A stretch of 64,000 bases of DNA from positions 16,830-80,829 of the forward strand of contig CAUGJN010000001.1 of assembly GCA_959599635.1 (NCBI GenBank), written 5' to 3'. Below are positions 27,822-36,403 of the stretch, piece after piece. Position 1 is the first letter of the stretch; every line of letters begins with the position of its first letter. The position numbers and the translations under genes were made by a program. The DNA is from an uncultured Collinsella sp. GTDB lineage: Bacteria; Actinomycetota; Coriobacteriia; Coriobacteriales; Coriobacteriaceae. The notes under the pieces were generated by a model. The model saw only the letters and a program-made list of their open reading frames with translations, ran no database searches and was not told the DNA's origin.

Positions 27822-29027
27822 ATGACCGCAACTGCACCCGCTGCGCCCGCCAAGGTGTATTTCACCAACCTGCGCACGCACGGCCGCGAGAGCCAGCTCG
27901 ACAAGCTCAAGCGCCTCATCCGTCGCGCCGGCATCGAGCAGATTGACTTCGAGAACAAGTTCGTCGCCATCAAGATCCACTTTGGCGAGCTGGGCAACCT
28001 GAGCTTTTTGCGCCCCAACTACGCCCGTGCCGTCGCGGACGTGGTGAAGGAGCTGGGCGGCAAGCCCTTCCTCACCGACTGCAACACGCTTTATGTGGGC
28101 AGCCGCAAAAACGCGCTCGAGCACATCGACACCGCCTACCAGAACGGCTTTACCCCGTACGCCACGGGCTGCCAGATCATCATCGCCGACGGCCTCAAGG
28201 GCACCGACGAGGCGCTCGTCCCGGTCGAGGGCGGCGAGTACGTGCGCGAGGCAAAGATCGGTCAGGCGCTCATGGATGCCGACATCGTGATTAGCCTCAC
28301 CCACTTTAAGGGCCATGAGCAGGCCGGTTTTGGCGGTGCCATGAAGAACCTGGGCATGGGAGGCGGCAGCCGTGCCGGCAAGATGGAGCAGCATGCCGCC
28401 GGCAAGCCAAGCGTCGATACCACCAACTGCGTAGGTTGCCGTGCCTGCGAGAAGATTTGCGCGCACAGCGCCATCACGTTTGACGGTACGCGTGAGCGCG
28501 AGCTTGCCAACGGCAGCACCCGCACGGTTCACGTGGCTACCATCGACCACGATCGCTGCGTGGGCTGCGGACGCTGTATTGCGGCGTGCAACCAGGACTG
28601 CATCAAGCCCGACTATGATGCCGCGGCCGACGTACTCAACTACAAGATCGCCGAGTACACCAAGGCCATTGTTCAGGACCGTCCGAGCTTCCACATCTCG
28701 CTTGCCATGGACATCAGCCCCAACTGCGACTGCCACCCCGAAAACGACACGCCCATCGTCAACGACATCGGCATGTTCGCGAGCTTCGACCCGGTCGCCA
28801 TCGACCAGGCCTGCGCCGACGCCGTCCTGGCGTCCGAGCCGCTGCCTAACACCGAGCTTACCGACAGCGCGGCCAAGATGGAGCATAATCACGAGCATCT
28901 GGAGGGCGAGCAGGCCAAGGATCCCTTCTGCATCACGCATCCCGACACCGACTGGCGCGCGTGCATCGCGCATGCCGAGAAGATCGGCCTGGGCACGAGC
29001 AAGTACGAGCTCATCGAGGTCAAATAG
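27822..29027 (+). CDS. DUF362 domain protein with two 4Fe-4S clusters
   Basis: The 401-residue protein has a DUF362 domain with a ferredoxin insert: C203, C206, C209 and C213 (CVGCRACEKIC), then CVGCGRCIAAC about 45 residues on. The N-terminal half contains the conserved KIHFGELGN and SLTHFKGHEQAGFGGAMKNLGMG segments, and a late CDCHPENDTP segment is typical of the family. These are cytoplasmic iron-sulfur proteins of anaerobes, probably electron carriers. No substrate is established. The gene stands alone, with its own terminator. Confidence 0.85.
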   Translation: MTATAPAAPAKVYFTNLRTHGRESQLDKLKRLIRRAGIEQIDFENKFVAIKIHFGELGNLSFLRPNYARAVADVVKELGGKPFLTDCNTLYVGSRKNALEHIDTAYQNGFTPYATGCQIIIADGLKGTDEALVPVEGGEYVREAKIGQALMDADIVISLTHFKGHEQAGFGGAMKNLGMGGGSRAGKMEQHAAGKPSVDTTNCVGCRACEKICAHSAITFDGTRERELANGSTRTVHVATIDHDRCVGCGRCIAACNQDCIKPDYDAAADVLNYKIAEYTKAIVQDRPSFHISLAMDISPNCDCHPENDTPIVNDIGMFASFDPVAIDQACADAVLASEPLPNTELTDSAAKMEHNHEHLEGEQAKDPFCITHPDTDWRACIAHAEKIGLGTSKYELIEVK

Positions 29028-29075
29028 CGCCTAGCTATTGGACATATCAAGCGCTTTTGTAGCGCAACGTTAGTA

Positions 29076-29115
29076 AAAACCGCCCGTGAGCACAGCGCCC
29101 ACGGGCGGCTTTTTG
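29076..29115 (+). terminator. Rho-independent terminator, bidirectional type
   Basis: CCGCCCGTG (29080-29088) pairs with CACGGGCGG (29100-29108). AAAAA precedes the stem and CTTTTT follows it, so it can serve both the DUF362 gene and the convergent hydrolase gene. Confidence 0.88.
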
Positions 29116-29158
29116 GAAGTGCTAGGGGCCAGATAGACCAGTAAACCGTACTATTTGC

Positions 29159-30115
29159 TTAAAAATTCTTGTCGAGGAAGTCGTCGACCGTGTTCCAGTA
29201 GAGCTCGGGGTCAACTTGCGCGCTCTTGGCGTGGGTGGCGCCGTGGATAGTGAGCTTCTGTTTAACCTTGCTGGCGCACGCGTCGTAGTTTTGGTCGAGC
29301 ATGTCGTACGGCACAAAGGTGTCCTGGTCGCCGTGGATAAACAGCATGGGAACCGTCGCGTGTTCGAGTTGGTCCACACTGCTCGCCTTATGAAAGTCGT
29401 AGCCTGCGCGCACGTTGCACACTAAGTTTGCTACATCGAGCAAGGGAAAGCTGGGCAGGCCGAACACGTCCTTGAGCTGCAGGGAAAACTCGTCCCAAAC
29501 GCTTGTATAGCCGCAGTCCTCGATAATGCATTTCACGTTTGCGGGCAGAGATTCCCCCGCTACATTCATGGCGGTCGCTGCACCCATCGACTCGCCAAAG
29601 ACCAGGATGCGCGCCTTGGGATCGGCCGCAACGATCCGCCCGATCCACGCGACGACATCGAGTCGCTCGGGCCAGCCCATGCCGATGTAGTCACCGCCGG
29701 AACGCTCGTGGGCGCGGGCGGCAGGTGCGAGCACGTTCATGCCGCGGTCGTGGAATCGCTTGACGTATCGGGCCATACCGATGGGCTCATCGGTGTATCC
29801 GTGTAGGCAGATAGCGTAATTGTGCGTGCTCTCTGGGGCGACAAAATACCAAGCGGCAAGTTCGGTTCCGTCATCTGCGGTGAGGCTGCTGCTCTCGCGG
29901 TTCTCTTTAAACCATGCCCGCGCCTCGGTTCCCTCGGCATCCGGCTGCTCACTTTCCTTGCCGTCCTGCATCATCTTCATGGTGTATGGAGCGCGGGGAT
30001 TCAGCGCGAAGTCAAACAGAAAGTTGCCGGCAAATCCGAGCAGCGCAACGACAGCCACCAGTGCAACGATGCCGGCTATCTTGAGCCTTCGATGGGAATG
30101 TGCGTTTTGAGCCAT
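29159..30115 (-). CDS. Membrane-anchored alpha/beta hydrolase
   Basis: The 318-residue protein begins with an N-terminal signal anchor (about residues 12-33) and continues as an alpha/beta-hydrolase fold. The nucleophile elbow is GESMG near 173, an HGYTD oxyanion-side loop lies near 105, an Asp sits in HGDQD near 268, and the likely catalytic His is in GATHAKS near 295. The active domain should face outside the membrane. The family (YqkD/BAAT-like) includes esterases and peptidases. The substrate is unknown. A good promoter with duplicated dyads lies upstream. Confidence 0.87.
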   Translation of the reverse strand: MAQNAHSHRRLKIAGIVALVAVVALLGFAGNFLFDFALNPRAPYTMKMMQDGKESEQPDAEGTEARAWFKENRESSSLTADDGTELAAWYFVAPESTHNYAICLHGYTDEPIGMARYVKRFHDRGMNVLAPAARAHERSGGDYIGMGWPERLDVVAWIGRIVAADPKARILVFGESMGAATAMNVAGESLPANVKCIIEDCGYTSVWDEFSLQLKDVFGLPSFPLLDVANLVCNVRAGYDFHKASSVDQLEHATVPMLFIHGDQDTFVPYDMLDQNYDACASKVKQKLTIHGATHAKSAQVDPELYWNTVDDFLDKNF

Positions 30116-30135
30116 GCGGTATTCTCCTATAAGAT

Positions 30136-30149
30136 GTTAATACATCAAC
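30136..30149. promoter_or_regulatory. Operator-like dyad, site 1
   Basis: GTTAATACATCAAC has the consensus GTTRATRCRTCAAC shared with 30181-30194. It lies just downstream of the -10 box of the hydrolase promoter. Confidence 0.5.
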
Positions 30150-30164
30150 ATTTAATGCAAGCGC

Positions 30165-30194
30165 ATTATGGACGTTCGCCGTTGATGCGTCAAC
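30165..30194 (-). promoter_or_regulatory. Promoter of the hydrolase gene with overlapping operator
   Basis: Read on the minus strand, TTGACG (30188-30193) and CATAAT (30165-30170) are spaced by 17 bp. The dyad GTTGATGCGTCAAC (30181-30194) covers the -35 box. The second identical-consensus dyad starts exactly 45 bp away, which is typical of a repressor-controlled promoter. Confidence 0.6.
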
Positions 30195-30301
30195 AGGCAA
30201 AGAATGGGTAAACAAAGGGTCACGTATGGTGCAAATTTCGCACGCACCCAGACGCTTTGATATAGTGTTGAGAACTCTTTACGTTGGAGGATGTAACCGG
30301 C

Positions 30302-30985
30302 ATGTCCGATTCGAGCGACAGTTCCAAGCCGCGACCCAAGGCCGCGGCCGTTCCGCACTACACGGTGGGCGAGGAGATTATGAACTCCGTCACCCATGGT
30401 GTCGGCTGCTTGCTGGGTATCGCGGGTCTGGTGCTCCTGATCGTATTCGCTGCACTGCGCGGCGGTGGCCCGGCCCACATGGCCGCGGCAATCGTCTACG
30501 GCGCCAGTATTATTCTCGAATACCTTGCCTCCACGCTCTACCATGCGATTCAGCCCGCGGGCGCTAAGCGCGTGTTCCGCATTATCGACCACAGCTGTAT
30601 CTATCTGCTCATTGCCGGCAGCTATACGCCGTTTTGCCTCATTACGCTGGCAAACGACGGTGGTCCCGTGCTGTTTTTTGCCGTATGGGCCATCGCCATC
30701 GTCGGGATCGCCCTCGAGTGTTTTTTGCGCGAGCGCCAGCCGCATTGGGTAAGCGGCCTGGTCTATCTGCTGATGGGCTGGCTCGTCGTCTTTAAGCTGC
30801 CCGAGCTCGTGTCGCTGCTCAACCCCGTGGCACTTGCCCTGCTCGCTGTCGGCGGCGTGTGCTACACCGTGGGCGTGCCGTTCTACATCGCCAAAAACGT
30901 GCGTTACCTGCACAGTGTGTTTCACTTGTGGGTGCTCGCCGGCAGTATCTTCCAGTTCATGGCGGTGATCCTCTTCGTAATCTAG
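30302..30985 (+). CDS. Hemolysin III/PAQR family membrane protein
   Basis: The 227-residue protein has seven TM helices and the conserved metal-site residues of the YqfA/HlyIII family: EEIMNSVTHG near 25 (first His), YHAIQP near 80, IIDHSCIYLLIAGSYTPF near 97-115 (Asp-His), and a final HSVFHLWVLAGS near 200-211 (two His). The name hemolysin is historical. Known relatives affect membrane fluidity or lipid sensing. GGAGG at 30286-30290 supports the ATG at 30302. It is monocistronic. Confidence 0.88.
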   Translation: MSDSSDSSKPRPKAAAVPHYTVGEEIMNSVTHGVGCLLGIAGLVLLIVFAALRGGGPAHMAAAIVYGASIILEYLASTLYHAIQPAGAKRVFRIIDHSCIYLLIAGSYTPFCLITLANDGGPVLFFAVWAIAIVGIALECFLRERQPHWVSGLVYLLMGWLVVFKLPELVSLLNPVALALLAVGGVCYTVGVPFYIAKNVRYLHSVFHLWVLAGSIFQFMAVILFVI

Positions 30986-31099
30986 CGATCGCGTCTGTGC
31001 CCGCGGGCCCATCCGAGCGGCCGCCGGGCGCAACTGCCCTATCCGTCACCTACGCTTACTACCTAACGTCCCGAATCTTGGAGGTTCGAGAAACTCCCG

Positions 31100-32473
31100 A
31101 TGGACATAACCATCTCCCTTATCACCACCCTCGTTTTGACCCTCATCAACGGCTACTTCTCTATGTCCGAGATGGCGCTCACCACGGCCAAGCGCGCCGT
31201 GCTGGAGCACGAGGCCGAGGAAGGCGACAAGCGCGCCGAGCGTGCCATTAAGCTGGCTGCCGACTCCGACCAACTGCTCGCCACCATCCAGGTCGCCATC
31301 ACGCTCGTGGGCTTCGCCTCGTCTGCCGTCGCCTCGACGAGCCTGTCCGACCCGCTCGCCACGTGGCTCATGAGCTTTGGCATCGCGCCGCTCTCCGCCA
31401 TCGCGCGCGGCCTGGCGCCGGTCATCATCACCGTCGCCGTCGCCTTTGTGTCCATCGTGATCGGCGAGCTCGTGCCCAAGCGCATCGGCCTTGCTAACGC
31501 CGAGGGCGTATCCAAGCAGGTCGTGGGACCGCTCTCCGTATTCCAAAAGATCGCCCGCCCGCTCGTGTGGCTGACCGGTGCCTGCTCCGACGGCCTGGCC
31601 CGCATCCTGCGCATCAAGAGCGCCGACGACCGCCAGAACGTCTCGGAGGAAGAGATCAAGTACATGGTCTCGGAGCAGGACGACCTGCTCGACGAGGAAA
31701 AGCGCATGATCCACGAGATCTTCGACCTGGGCGACACCGTGGCTCGCGAGGTCATGGTGCCGCGCGTGGACACCACCATGTGCGAGGACGACGAGACGGT
31801 CGCCGACGTGCTGTCCACCATGCGCCAGACCGGCTTTAGCCGCATTCCCGTCTATCACGAGGACCCCGACAACGTGGCGGGCATCGCGCATATCAAGGAC
31901 CTGATTCAGCCCGCGCTCGACGGCAAGGGCGACCAGTCCATCGCCGGCTTTTTGCGCGACGCCACCTTTGTGCCCGACACCAAGGACATCCTGCCGCTGC
32001 TGTCCGAGATGCAGACTTCGCACGACCAGATCGTGGTGGTCGTGGACGAGTACGGCGGCACGGCCGGCATCATCACCATCGAGGACATCGTCGAGGAGAT
32101 CGTCGGCGAGATCGAGGACGAGTTCGACCCCGACAACAAGTACCTCACGCGCCTCTCGCGCCGCGAGTGGCTCGTCGATGGGCGTTTTTCGTGCGATGAC
32201 GCGATTGAGCTTGGTTGGCCGCTCGAGGAAAGCGATGATTATGAGACCATCGCCGGCTGGATTTTGGAGCTTTGCGACTCGGTGCCCGACATCGGAGAGG
32301 TGTTTGAGGTTGCGGGGTACAAGTTTAAGGTGCAGTCGATGCGAGGCCAGCGCATCTCGCTCATTCGCGTGATCGCTCCGGCCGAAACCGATAAGAAGGA
32401 TTCCGAGTCTTCGGCAGAGAAGCCGGCGTCGTCGGGTGCGGGCTCTGCGGACCCGCACGATGGCGACGAGTAG
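31100..32473 (+). CDS. CNNM/HlyC-type transport protein with CBS pair and CorC domain
   Basis: The 457-residue protein has a DUF21/CNNM transmembrane domain (about 1-185, TM helices with SMSEMALTTAKR and an IGELVPKRIGL segment). A CBS pair (about 205-330, with VMVPRVDT and VVVDEYGGTAGIITIEDIVEEIVGEI-like sequence) and a CorC/HlyC domain (about 345-430) follow. CNNM proteins are Mg2+ exporters or modulators of divalent-cation efflux. The last 25 residues are Ser/Ala/Asp-rich. The next gene starts 24 bases after the stop. Given the magnesium-type genes at 36.4-39.5 kb, a role in Mg2+ balance is plausible. Confidence 0.9.
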   Translation: MDITISLITTLVLTLINGYFSMSEMALTTAKRAVLEHEAEEGDKRAERAIKLAADSDQLLATIQVAITLVGFASSAVASTSLSDPLATWLMSFGIAPLSAIARGLAPVIITVAVAFVSIVIGELVPKRIGLANAEGVSKQVVGPLSVFQKIARPLVWLTGACSDGLARILRIKSADDRQNVSEEEIKYMVSEQDDLLDEEKRMIHEIFDLGDTVAREVMVPRVDTTMCEDDETVADVLSTMRQTGFSRIPVYHEDPDNVAGIAHIKDLIQPALDGKGDQSIAGFLRDATFVPDTKDILPLLSEMQTSHDQIVVVVDEYGGTAGIITIEDIVEEIVGEIEDEFDPDNKYLTRLSRREWLVDGRFSCDDAIELGWPLEESDDYETIAGWILELCDSVPDIGEVFEVAGYKFKVQSMRGQRISLIRVIAPAETDKKDSESSAEKPASSGAGSADPHDGDE

Positions 32474-32497
32474 GGTAAGGAAGAGTAGGGGAGAGTT

Positions 32498-33331
32498 ATG
32501 GCAGGCCTGTTCAACATCCTTAAGGTCACCGTCAGCGAGGACAAGATCTGCGCGCATGTGCTGGTGAACCCCGGCATGCCGCTCATGACTTCGGAGGACA
32601 TCGAGGCCACGGCGCGCGTGTACTACCTGGTGCCGGCGATTGCCAAGCATCTGTGCCTGGGCGATTCCGGCCGCGAGTTCCAGGACTGCATGGGCCAGAC
32701 CGAGCTCTGCCATCTGCTGGAGCACGTGACGGTCGAGCTCATGAACGAGACCGGTCTTGCCGGTAGCATCTCGTGCGGCCGCACGCGCGTAAGCGAGCAT
32801 GACGAGCGTGTCTTTGAGGTCGAGCTTTCGTGCCCCGACGACGCACTGGCCATCGGTGCGCTGTCGTCGGCCACCTTTATGATGGACTGGGCGTACCTGC
32901 ACGCCAACCAGCCTGCCCCCGACGTGGAAGGTACGGTCGCGGGCCTGCGCAACCTGGTGCTGGGCATGCGCGCCGAGGCCGAGGGCAAGGATCCTCACGA
33001 GGCCGTCGCTGCTGCGAACGGCGAAGATGCTGCCGAGGACGAGGGCGCTGACGAGGGCGATGTGCCGGTCGACGCCGAGCCCGTTGCCGATGCGACTGCC
33101 GAGCCCGTTCCCACCGAGCCCCAGGGCGTCCCCAACTTTGACGATGAGCCCCAGGTGGCGATTGATACCGAGGGCGCGGTTGCCGAGAGCCACGAGGCCT
33201 CCGCTGCCGTCTTTGGCGGTGCGGCGACGGTTCCGGCGGGACCTGCGCATGAGGGCGGCCTACCGCTCGTTGACGGCGCCGGCGAGGACCCGGCCGCCAC
33301 GGTGGCCATGCCGGCTATGCCTCAGGAGTAG
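32498..33331 (+). CDS. Stand-alone cyanophycin-synthetase N-domain-like protein
   Basis: Residues about 15-145 resemble the N-terminal domain of cyanophycin synthetase (CphA). They contain HLLEHVTVELM (72-82), then a hydrophobic turn and CGRTR near 93-97, matching the family pattern HVVEHVALELQ...GFGRTR. The ATP-grasp and Mur-ligase domains are entirely absent. The last ~120 residues are an acidic, Ala/Glu/Val/Pro-rich, probably disordered tail. In CphA this domain helps bind and anchor the growing polymer. A lone copy could bind a related peptide or polymer, but this is inference. It is co-directional with, and close to, the CNNM gene. Confidence 0.6.
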   Translation: MAGLFNILKVTVSEDKICAHVLVNPGMPLMTSEDIEATARVYYLVPAIAKHLCLGDSGREFQDCMGQTELCHLLEHVTVELMNETGLAGSISCGRTRVSEHDERVFEVELSCPDDALAIGALSSATFMMDWAYLHANQPAPDVEGTVAGLRNLVLGMRAEAEGKDPHEAVAAANGEDAAEDEGADEGDVPVDAEPVADATAEPVPTEPQGVPNFDDEPQVAIDTEGAVAESHEASAAVFGGAATVPAGPAHEGGLPLVDGAGEDPAATVAMPAMPQE

Positions 33332-33410
33332 GCCTACGCGTTTATCACCATCACGTACCTGCGCCTTTGCCATACGCAGATGAGCGGAGCGGCAAGTGAT
33401 GCGCTGCGGG

Positions 33411-33416
33411 TATAAT
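33411..33416 (+). promoter_or_regulatory. Candidate -10 box of the ytxH operon
   Basis: A perfect TATAAT sits 52 bp before the ATG. The -35 region is poor. A GGGCAC/GTGCCC hairpin (33435-33450) follows in the leader. Confidence 0.45.
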
Positions 33417-33467
33417 GGACAGCATTCAAACGGTGGGCACCGACGTGCCCGCAGGAGAGGAATGATC

Positions 33468-33857
33468 ATGGGTAAGACTTTCAGCTTTGTCTCCGGCGCA
33501 CTTTTTGGTGCCGCTGCCGGCGCTATTATCGGCGTTGCTCTGGCCCCGCGCTCGGGCGCCGAAACCCGCGCCATGGCTGCCGATATCGCCAACGACGCCT
33601 GGGACAATATGCGCGACACCTACGAGCACAGCGCCGAGGAGGCCCGTGCTGCGGTGAATGACTTTGGCCCGATGGTCGACGCCAAGACCGACGACCTGCG
33701 CGCCAAGGTCGACCTGGCCCGCGAGCGCATGGACCAGCTGCGCGAGCAACTCAACGACGCCATTTCGGGCGGCAACGTGACGCCTGCCGCCGACGTCGTG
33801 GTCGAGAACGCCGTCGAGGCTGATGCCGAGGCTGCGGAGCCCTCGACCGAGGCATAA
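33468..33857 (+). CDS. YtxH domain protein
   Basis: The ATG at 33468 (MGKTFSFVSG) is 7 bases after AGGAGAGG, so it is preferred to the ATG at 33462. The 129-residue protein has an N-terminal Gly/Ala-rich TM helix (5-25) and the APRSGAETR motif typical of YtxH/gas-vesicle GvpP-like proteins. A heptad-rich amphipathic helix (35-105) and an acidic tail follow. YtxH proteins are general-stress, membrane-associated proteins of unknown mechanism. Its stop overlaps the next start by one base (TAATG). Confidence 0.82.
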   Translation: MGKTFSFVSGALFGAAAGAIIGVALAPRSGAETRAMAADIANDAWDNMRDTYEHSAEEARAAVNDFGPMVDAKTDDLRAKVDLARERMDQLREQLNDAISGGNVTPAADVVVENAVEADAEAAEPSTEA

Positions 33858-34609
33858 TGCGCGCCGGGGATTTTGTCGGCGCCAAGATCTATCGCAAGCC
33901 TACCGAGGACAAGCGCACCAAAAAGGACGGCACGCCGCGCAGCCCTAAAAAGCTCGGAAAGATTCACTTTCCGGTCTTTACCCCGGGCGGTACGCGCGTG
34001 GTCGGCTTTATGGTCCGCCAGTCCGATATCGCGGGCATGATCGAGCGTCCCGATCGATTCGTAGCGCTCGACGCCATTGGTGTCTACGAGGGCGCCATTG
34101 CGGTCGATGACGTTAAGGACACGTACGATGCCGCCGCCGCCAAGCGCCTCGACATCAACCTGGACGATTGCATCATCTGGGTCGGTATGGACGTGCGCAC
34201 GGAATCGGGCGACGTCGTGGGCTATTGCTCGGACGTCGAGTTCAAGCCGCGCTCGGGCATCGTGCAGGCATTCTATGTGACCGCCGGTGCTGCTTCGAGT
34301 GTTTTGGTTGGTGACACGCAGGTGCCGCCGACGATGCTGCGCGGCTACGAGAACGGCGCGATGATTGTCTCGGACGAGGTCAAGGCGCTCGGGTATTCGG
34401 GCGGTGCGGCCGCCAAGGCCGCCGAGGCCAGCGTCGTGGTGGGCGACAAGGTCAAAAAGGGCGCCAAGGTGCTCGACGACAAGGGATCGGTCGCCGTGGA
34501 CAAGGGCAGCCGCGCACTGGGCAAGCAGCTCGGCAAGACGCGCGGTATGTTCAAGGCCTTTAAGGACGAATACCAAAAGGCGAGCGGAGGCTCGTCAAAA
34601 GCTACATAA
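33857..34609 (+). CDS. PRC-barrel domain protein
   Basis: This 250-residue protein has two PRC-barrel-like units. The first (about 1-90) contains KIHFPVFTPGGTRVVGFMV, the second (about 95-170) contains VRTESGDVVGYCSDVEF. A basic Gly/Lys-rich helical tail (195-250) follows. PRC barrels are adaptor folds found in ribosome-maturation and membrane-associated proteins. Translational coupling to the YtxH gene suggests a shared membrane-linked role. The precise function is unknown. Confidence 0.75.
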   Translation: MRAGDFVGAKIYRKPTEDKRTKKDGTPRSPKKLGKIHFPVFTPGGTRVVGFMVRQSDIAGMIERPDRFVALDAIGVYEGAIAVDDVKDTYDAAAAKRLDINLDDCIIWVGMDVRTESGDVVGYCSDVEFKPRSGIVQAFYVTAGAASSVLVGDTQVPPTMLRGYENGAMIVSDEVKALGYSGGAAAKAAEASVVVGDKVKKGAKVLDDKGSVAVDKGSRALGKQLGKTRGMFKAFKDEYQKASGGSSKAT

Positions 34610-34633
34610 TAGCGACGTACCAAATGATGGGAG

Positions 34634-34670
34634 GCAAGCCGGAGACCTGTTGCTCCGGCTTGCTGTGTTT
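34634..34670 (+). terminator. Terminator-like hairpin after the PRC-barrel gene
   Basis: An 11-bp stem (34634-34644 with 34653-34663) closes an 8-base loop and is followed by TGTGTTT. Confidence 0.6.
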
Positions 34671-34684
34671 ATGGGGGAGGGCAC

Positions 34685-36091
34685 ATGCGCCAAAACGGAT
34701 CCAACTTAAACGGGCGTTCGGGTACGCGTCCGACGGCGCGCCGCGACCTGGGGCAGCTGCCCAGCGGTCAGCGCCGCCGTCGCCGTAAGCCCGGCGCGAT
34801 GTACCTCAACCATAGCCGCGGGTTTAGCGACCGCAGCGCGCGCATCGGCAACGGGCGCTCGCCGCGCCGACCGTCCCGTCTGCCCTATGCGCTCATCGCC
34901 GTGGGTTGCGCACTCGTACTGTTTATCGCTGCCGTCGTGGGCTACGTCAACCGCAGCGTGGACGTGGAGCTCAACGGCGAGAAGACCGCGGTGCGCGTGG
35001 GCTCTACGCTGCAGAATCTCATCGACGACCAGGAGTTGACTGACACCTACGACGCAGGCGACCTGCTGGCCGTCGATGACAGCGTGCTCAAGCGCCATGG
35101 CGGCGAAAAGCTGTCGGTTAAGGTGGACGGCAAGCGCATAAAACAGGGCAAATGGGATAGCCGCGAACTTGAGGGCGGCGAGAAGGTGACGGTCAAGGAT
35201 GGCCGTAACACCTACGAGAAGCACGAGGTTCAGGCTACGGTTATCGAGCCCAAGCTCAAGGTCGAGGGCACGGGCGCTATCGAGTATGTGCAGACATGGG
35301 GTGTCCAGGGCCGCTCCGAGGTGTGGGTTGGTGAGCAGTCGGGCAAGACGCAGGACCGCGGCGAGGTTGTGCCCGCCGCCGATTGCGTCGTTGCGTGCGC
35401 CAGCGTGGCGCCCAAGGGCAACGAAAAGTACGTGGCGCTGACGTTTGACGAGGGTCCGAGCGGCGCCACCAAACAGATCTTGCAGGTGCTCAAGGAAAAG
35501 GGCGTTACCGCGACGTTCTTCCTTTCGGGCGATGCGGCCGAGGCCTCGCCTGCCACGGCCAAGGCGATTGTCGATGCCGGGTGCGAGATCGGATCCAACA
35601 GCTACAGCGACGATTCGCTCAAGGGTCAGGACCGTGAGGCGGTACGCGAGCAGATCACGAAAGGCACCGATGCGATTAAGTCGGCGACCGGCGTGAAGAC
35701 GATGCTGCTGCGTGCTCCCTACGCTGCCTTTGACGAGCAAAACTGGATTGATGCTATGGACCTGGTTTCCGCCGTGGTCTCGTGGAATATTGACTCGGGC
35801 GACTGGCTGCTCAACGGTGCCGACGAGCAGGTCTCGACGGTGCTCGATTCGGTGACGCCGGGCAATATTGTGTTGCTGACCGATAGGGACGAATGCGCCG
35901 AGCAGACGCTCGAGGCGCTGCCGCAGATCATCGACGGCCTTGTCGCCGACGGCTACAAGATCGTGACGCTCAGCGACCTGGTCAAGACGGACACATCGCT
36001 CAGCAAAAAGCTCACCTCGCTGACGAAGGTCACCATGCCCAAGGACGCCGTGTTCCCCCAACTTGCCGAGGACGATGACACCACAGAGTAG
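34685..36091 (+). CDS. Polysaccharide-deacetylase-like protein with degenerate active site
   Basis: The 468-residue protein has a basic cytoplasmic N-terminus (1-72), one TM helix (73-95), a DUF348/YabE-type ubiquitin-like region (about 97-190), and a NodB fold (about 245-455). NodB motif 1 reads TFDEGP (253-258) where TFDDGP is usual. The motif 2 region, normally H-x3-H, reads NSYSDD (305-310) and lacks both metal-binding histidines. Motif 3 RAPY is kept. Motif 5, normally LLHD, reads LLTD. A catalytic metal site is therefore unlikely, and a wall-binding or regulatory role is more plausible. Located extracytoplasmically. The gene is uninterrupted, so this is not simple pseudogene decay. Confidence 0.82.
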   Translation: MRQNGSNLNGRSGTRPTARRDLGQLPSGQRRRRRKPGAMYLNHSRGFSDRSARIGNGRSPRRPSRLPYALIAVGCALVLFIAAVVGYVNRSVDVELNGEKTAVRVGSTLQNLIDDQELTDTYDAGDLLAVDDSVLKRHGGEKLSVKVDGKRIKQGKWDSRELEGGEKVTVKDGRNTYEKHEVQATVIEPKLKVEGTGAIEYVQTWGVQGRSEVWVGEQSGKTQDRGEVVPAADCVVACASVAPKGNEKYVALTFDEGPSGATKQILQVLKEKGVTATFFLSGDAAEASPATAKAIVDAGCEIGSNSYSDDSLKGQDREAVREQITKGTDAIKSATGVKTMLLRAPYAAFDEQNWIDAMDLVSAVVSWNIDSGDWLLNGADEQVSTVLDSVTPGNIVLLTDRDECAEQTLEALPQIIDGLVADGYKIVTLSDLVKTDTSLSKKLTSLTKVTMPKDAVFPQLAEDDDTTE

Positions 36092-36125
36092 TCATTGGGT
36101 AGTCGTTTAAGAACGTCCCCAAGGG
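36088..36125. repeat. GGGGAC-family element, partly degenerate
   Basis: TAGTCATTGGG is followed by AGTCGTTTAAGAACGTCCCC, the reverse complement of the GGGGACGTTCTTAAACGACT unit seen at 27603 and 53727. It lies directly after the stop of the deacetylase-like gene. Confidence 0.7.
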
Positions 36126-36226
36126 CTATGTCACGGATACGTCAGCGTTTGGTATGCCTGCAATGTGCAGCGCATAAATTCGATGCCGCAGGGCGATGCT
36201 GATGCTATAGTTACTGCGGTTAATGA

Positions 36227-36400
36227 GGGTCAAGAGAAAGGTTACAGGTGAAATCCAAACCTCGACCATACAGTCGATGACCCCATGCAGGTGCTTTTTG
36301 CGCATGCACGGGGTGTAAGCGTCGAGCGGCGTGCCGCCCGCGCATGCGTATACATATCCAGAAGCCCCCGGACGCCGCACGCGCGGCCGCGTCCGGAGGA
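36227..36400 (+). ncRNA. Candidate structured leader of the magnesium-type operon
   Basis: The 300-bp leader can fold into a compact three-way junction. GGGTCA (36227-36232) pairs with TGACCC (36278-36283), enclosing AGGTT (36239-36243) with AACCT (36258-36262) and CGAC (36263-36266) with GTCG (36273-36276). A hairpin around 36281-36313 follows. Then a long hairpin (about 36365-36375 with 36389-36399) ends in GGAGG, so the ribosome site would be sequestered. I could not match it to the M-box, yybP-ykoY or NiCo consensus. This is structure proposed by eye, not computed. Confidence 0.4.
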
Positions 36401-36403
36401 ATA

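Noticed and set aside
30302..30985. Hemolysin toxin function for the HlyIII-family protein
   Set aside because: The name is historical. The seven-TM PAQR-like fold and conserved metal residues point to a membrane-lipid role rather than a secreted toxin.
31046..33250. A 734-codon minus-strand frame covering the CNNM and cyanophycin-domain genes
   Set aside because: It spans two well-supported plus-strand genes and their spacer and is a codon-bias artefact.
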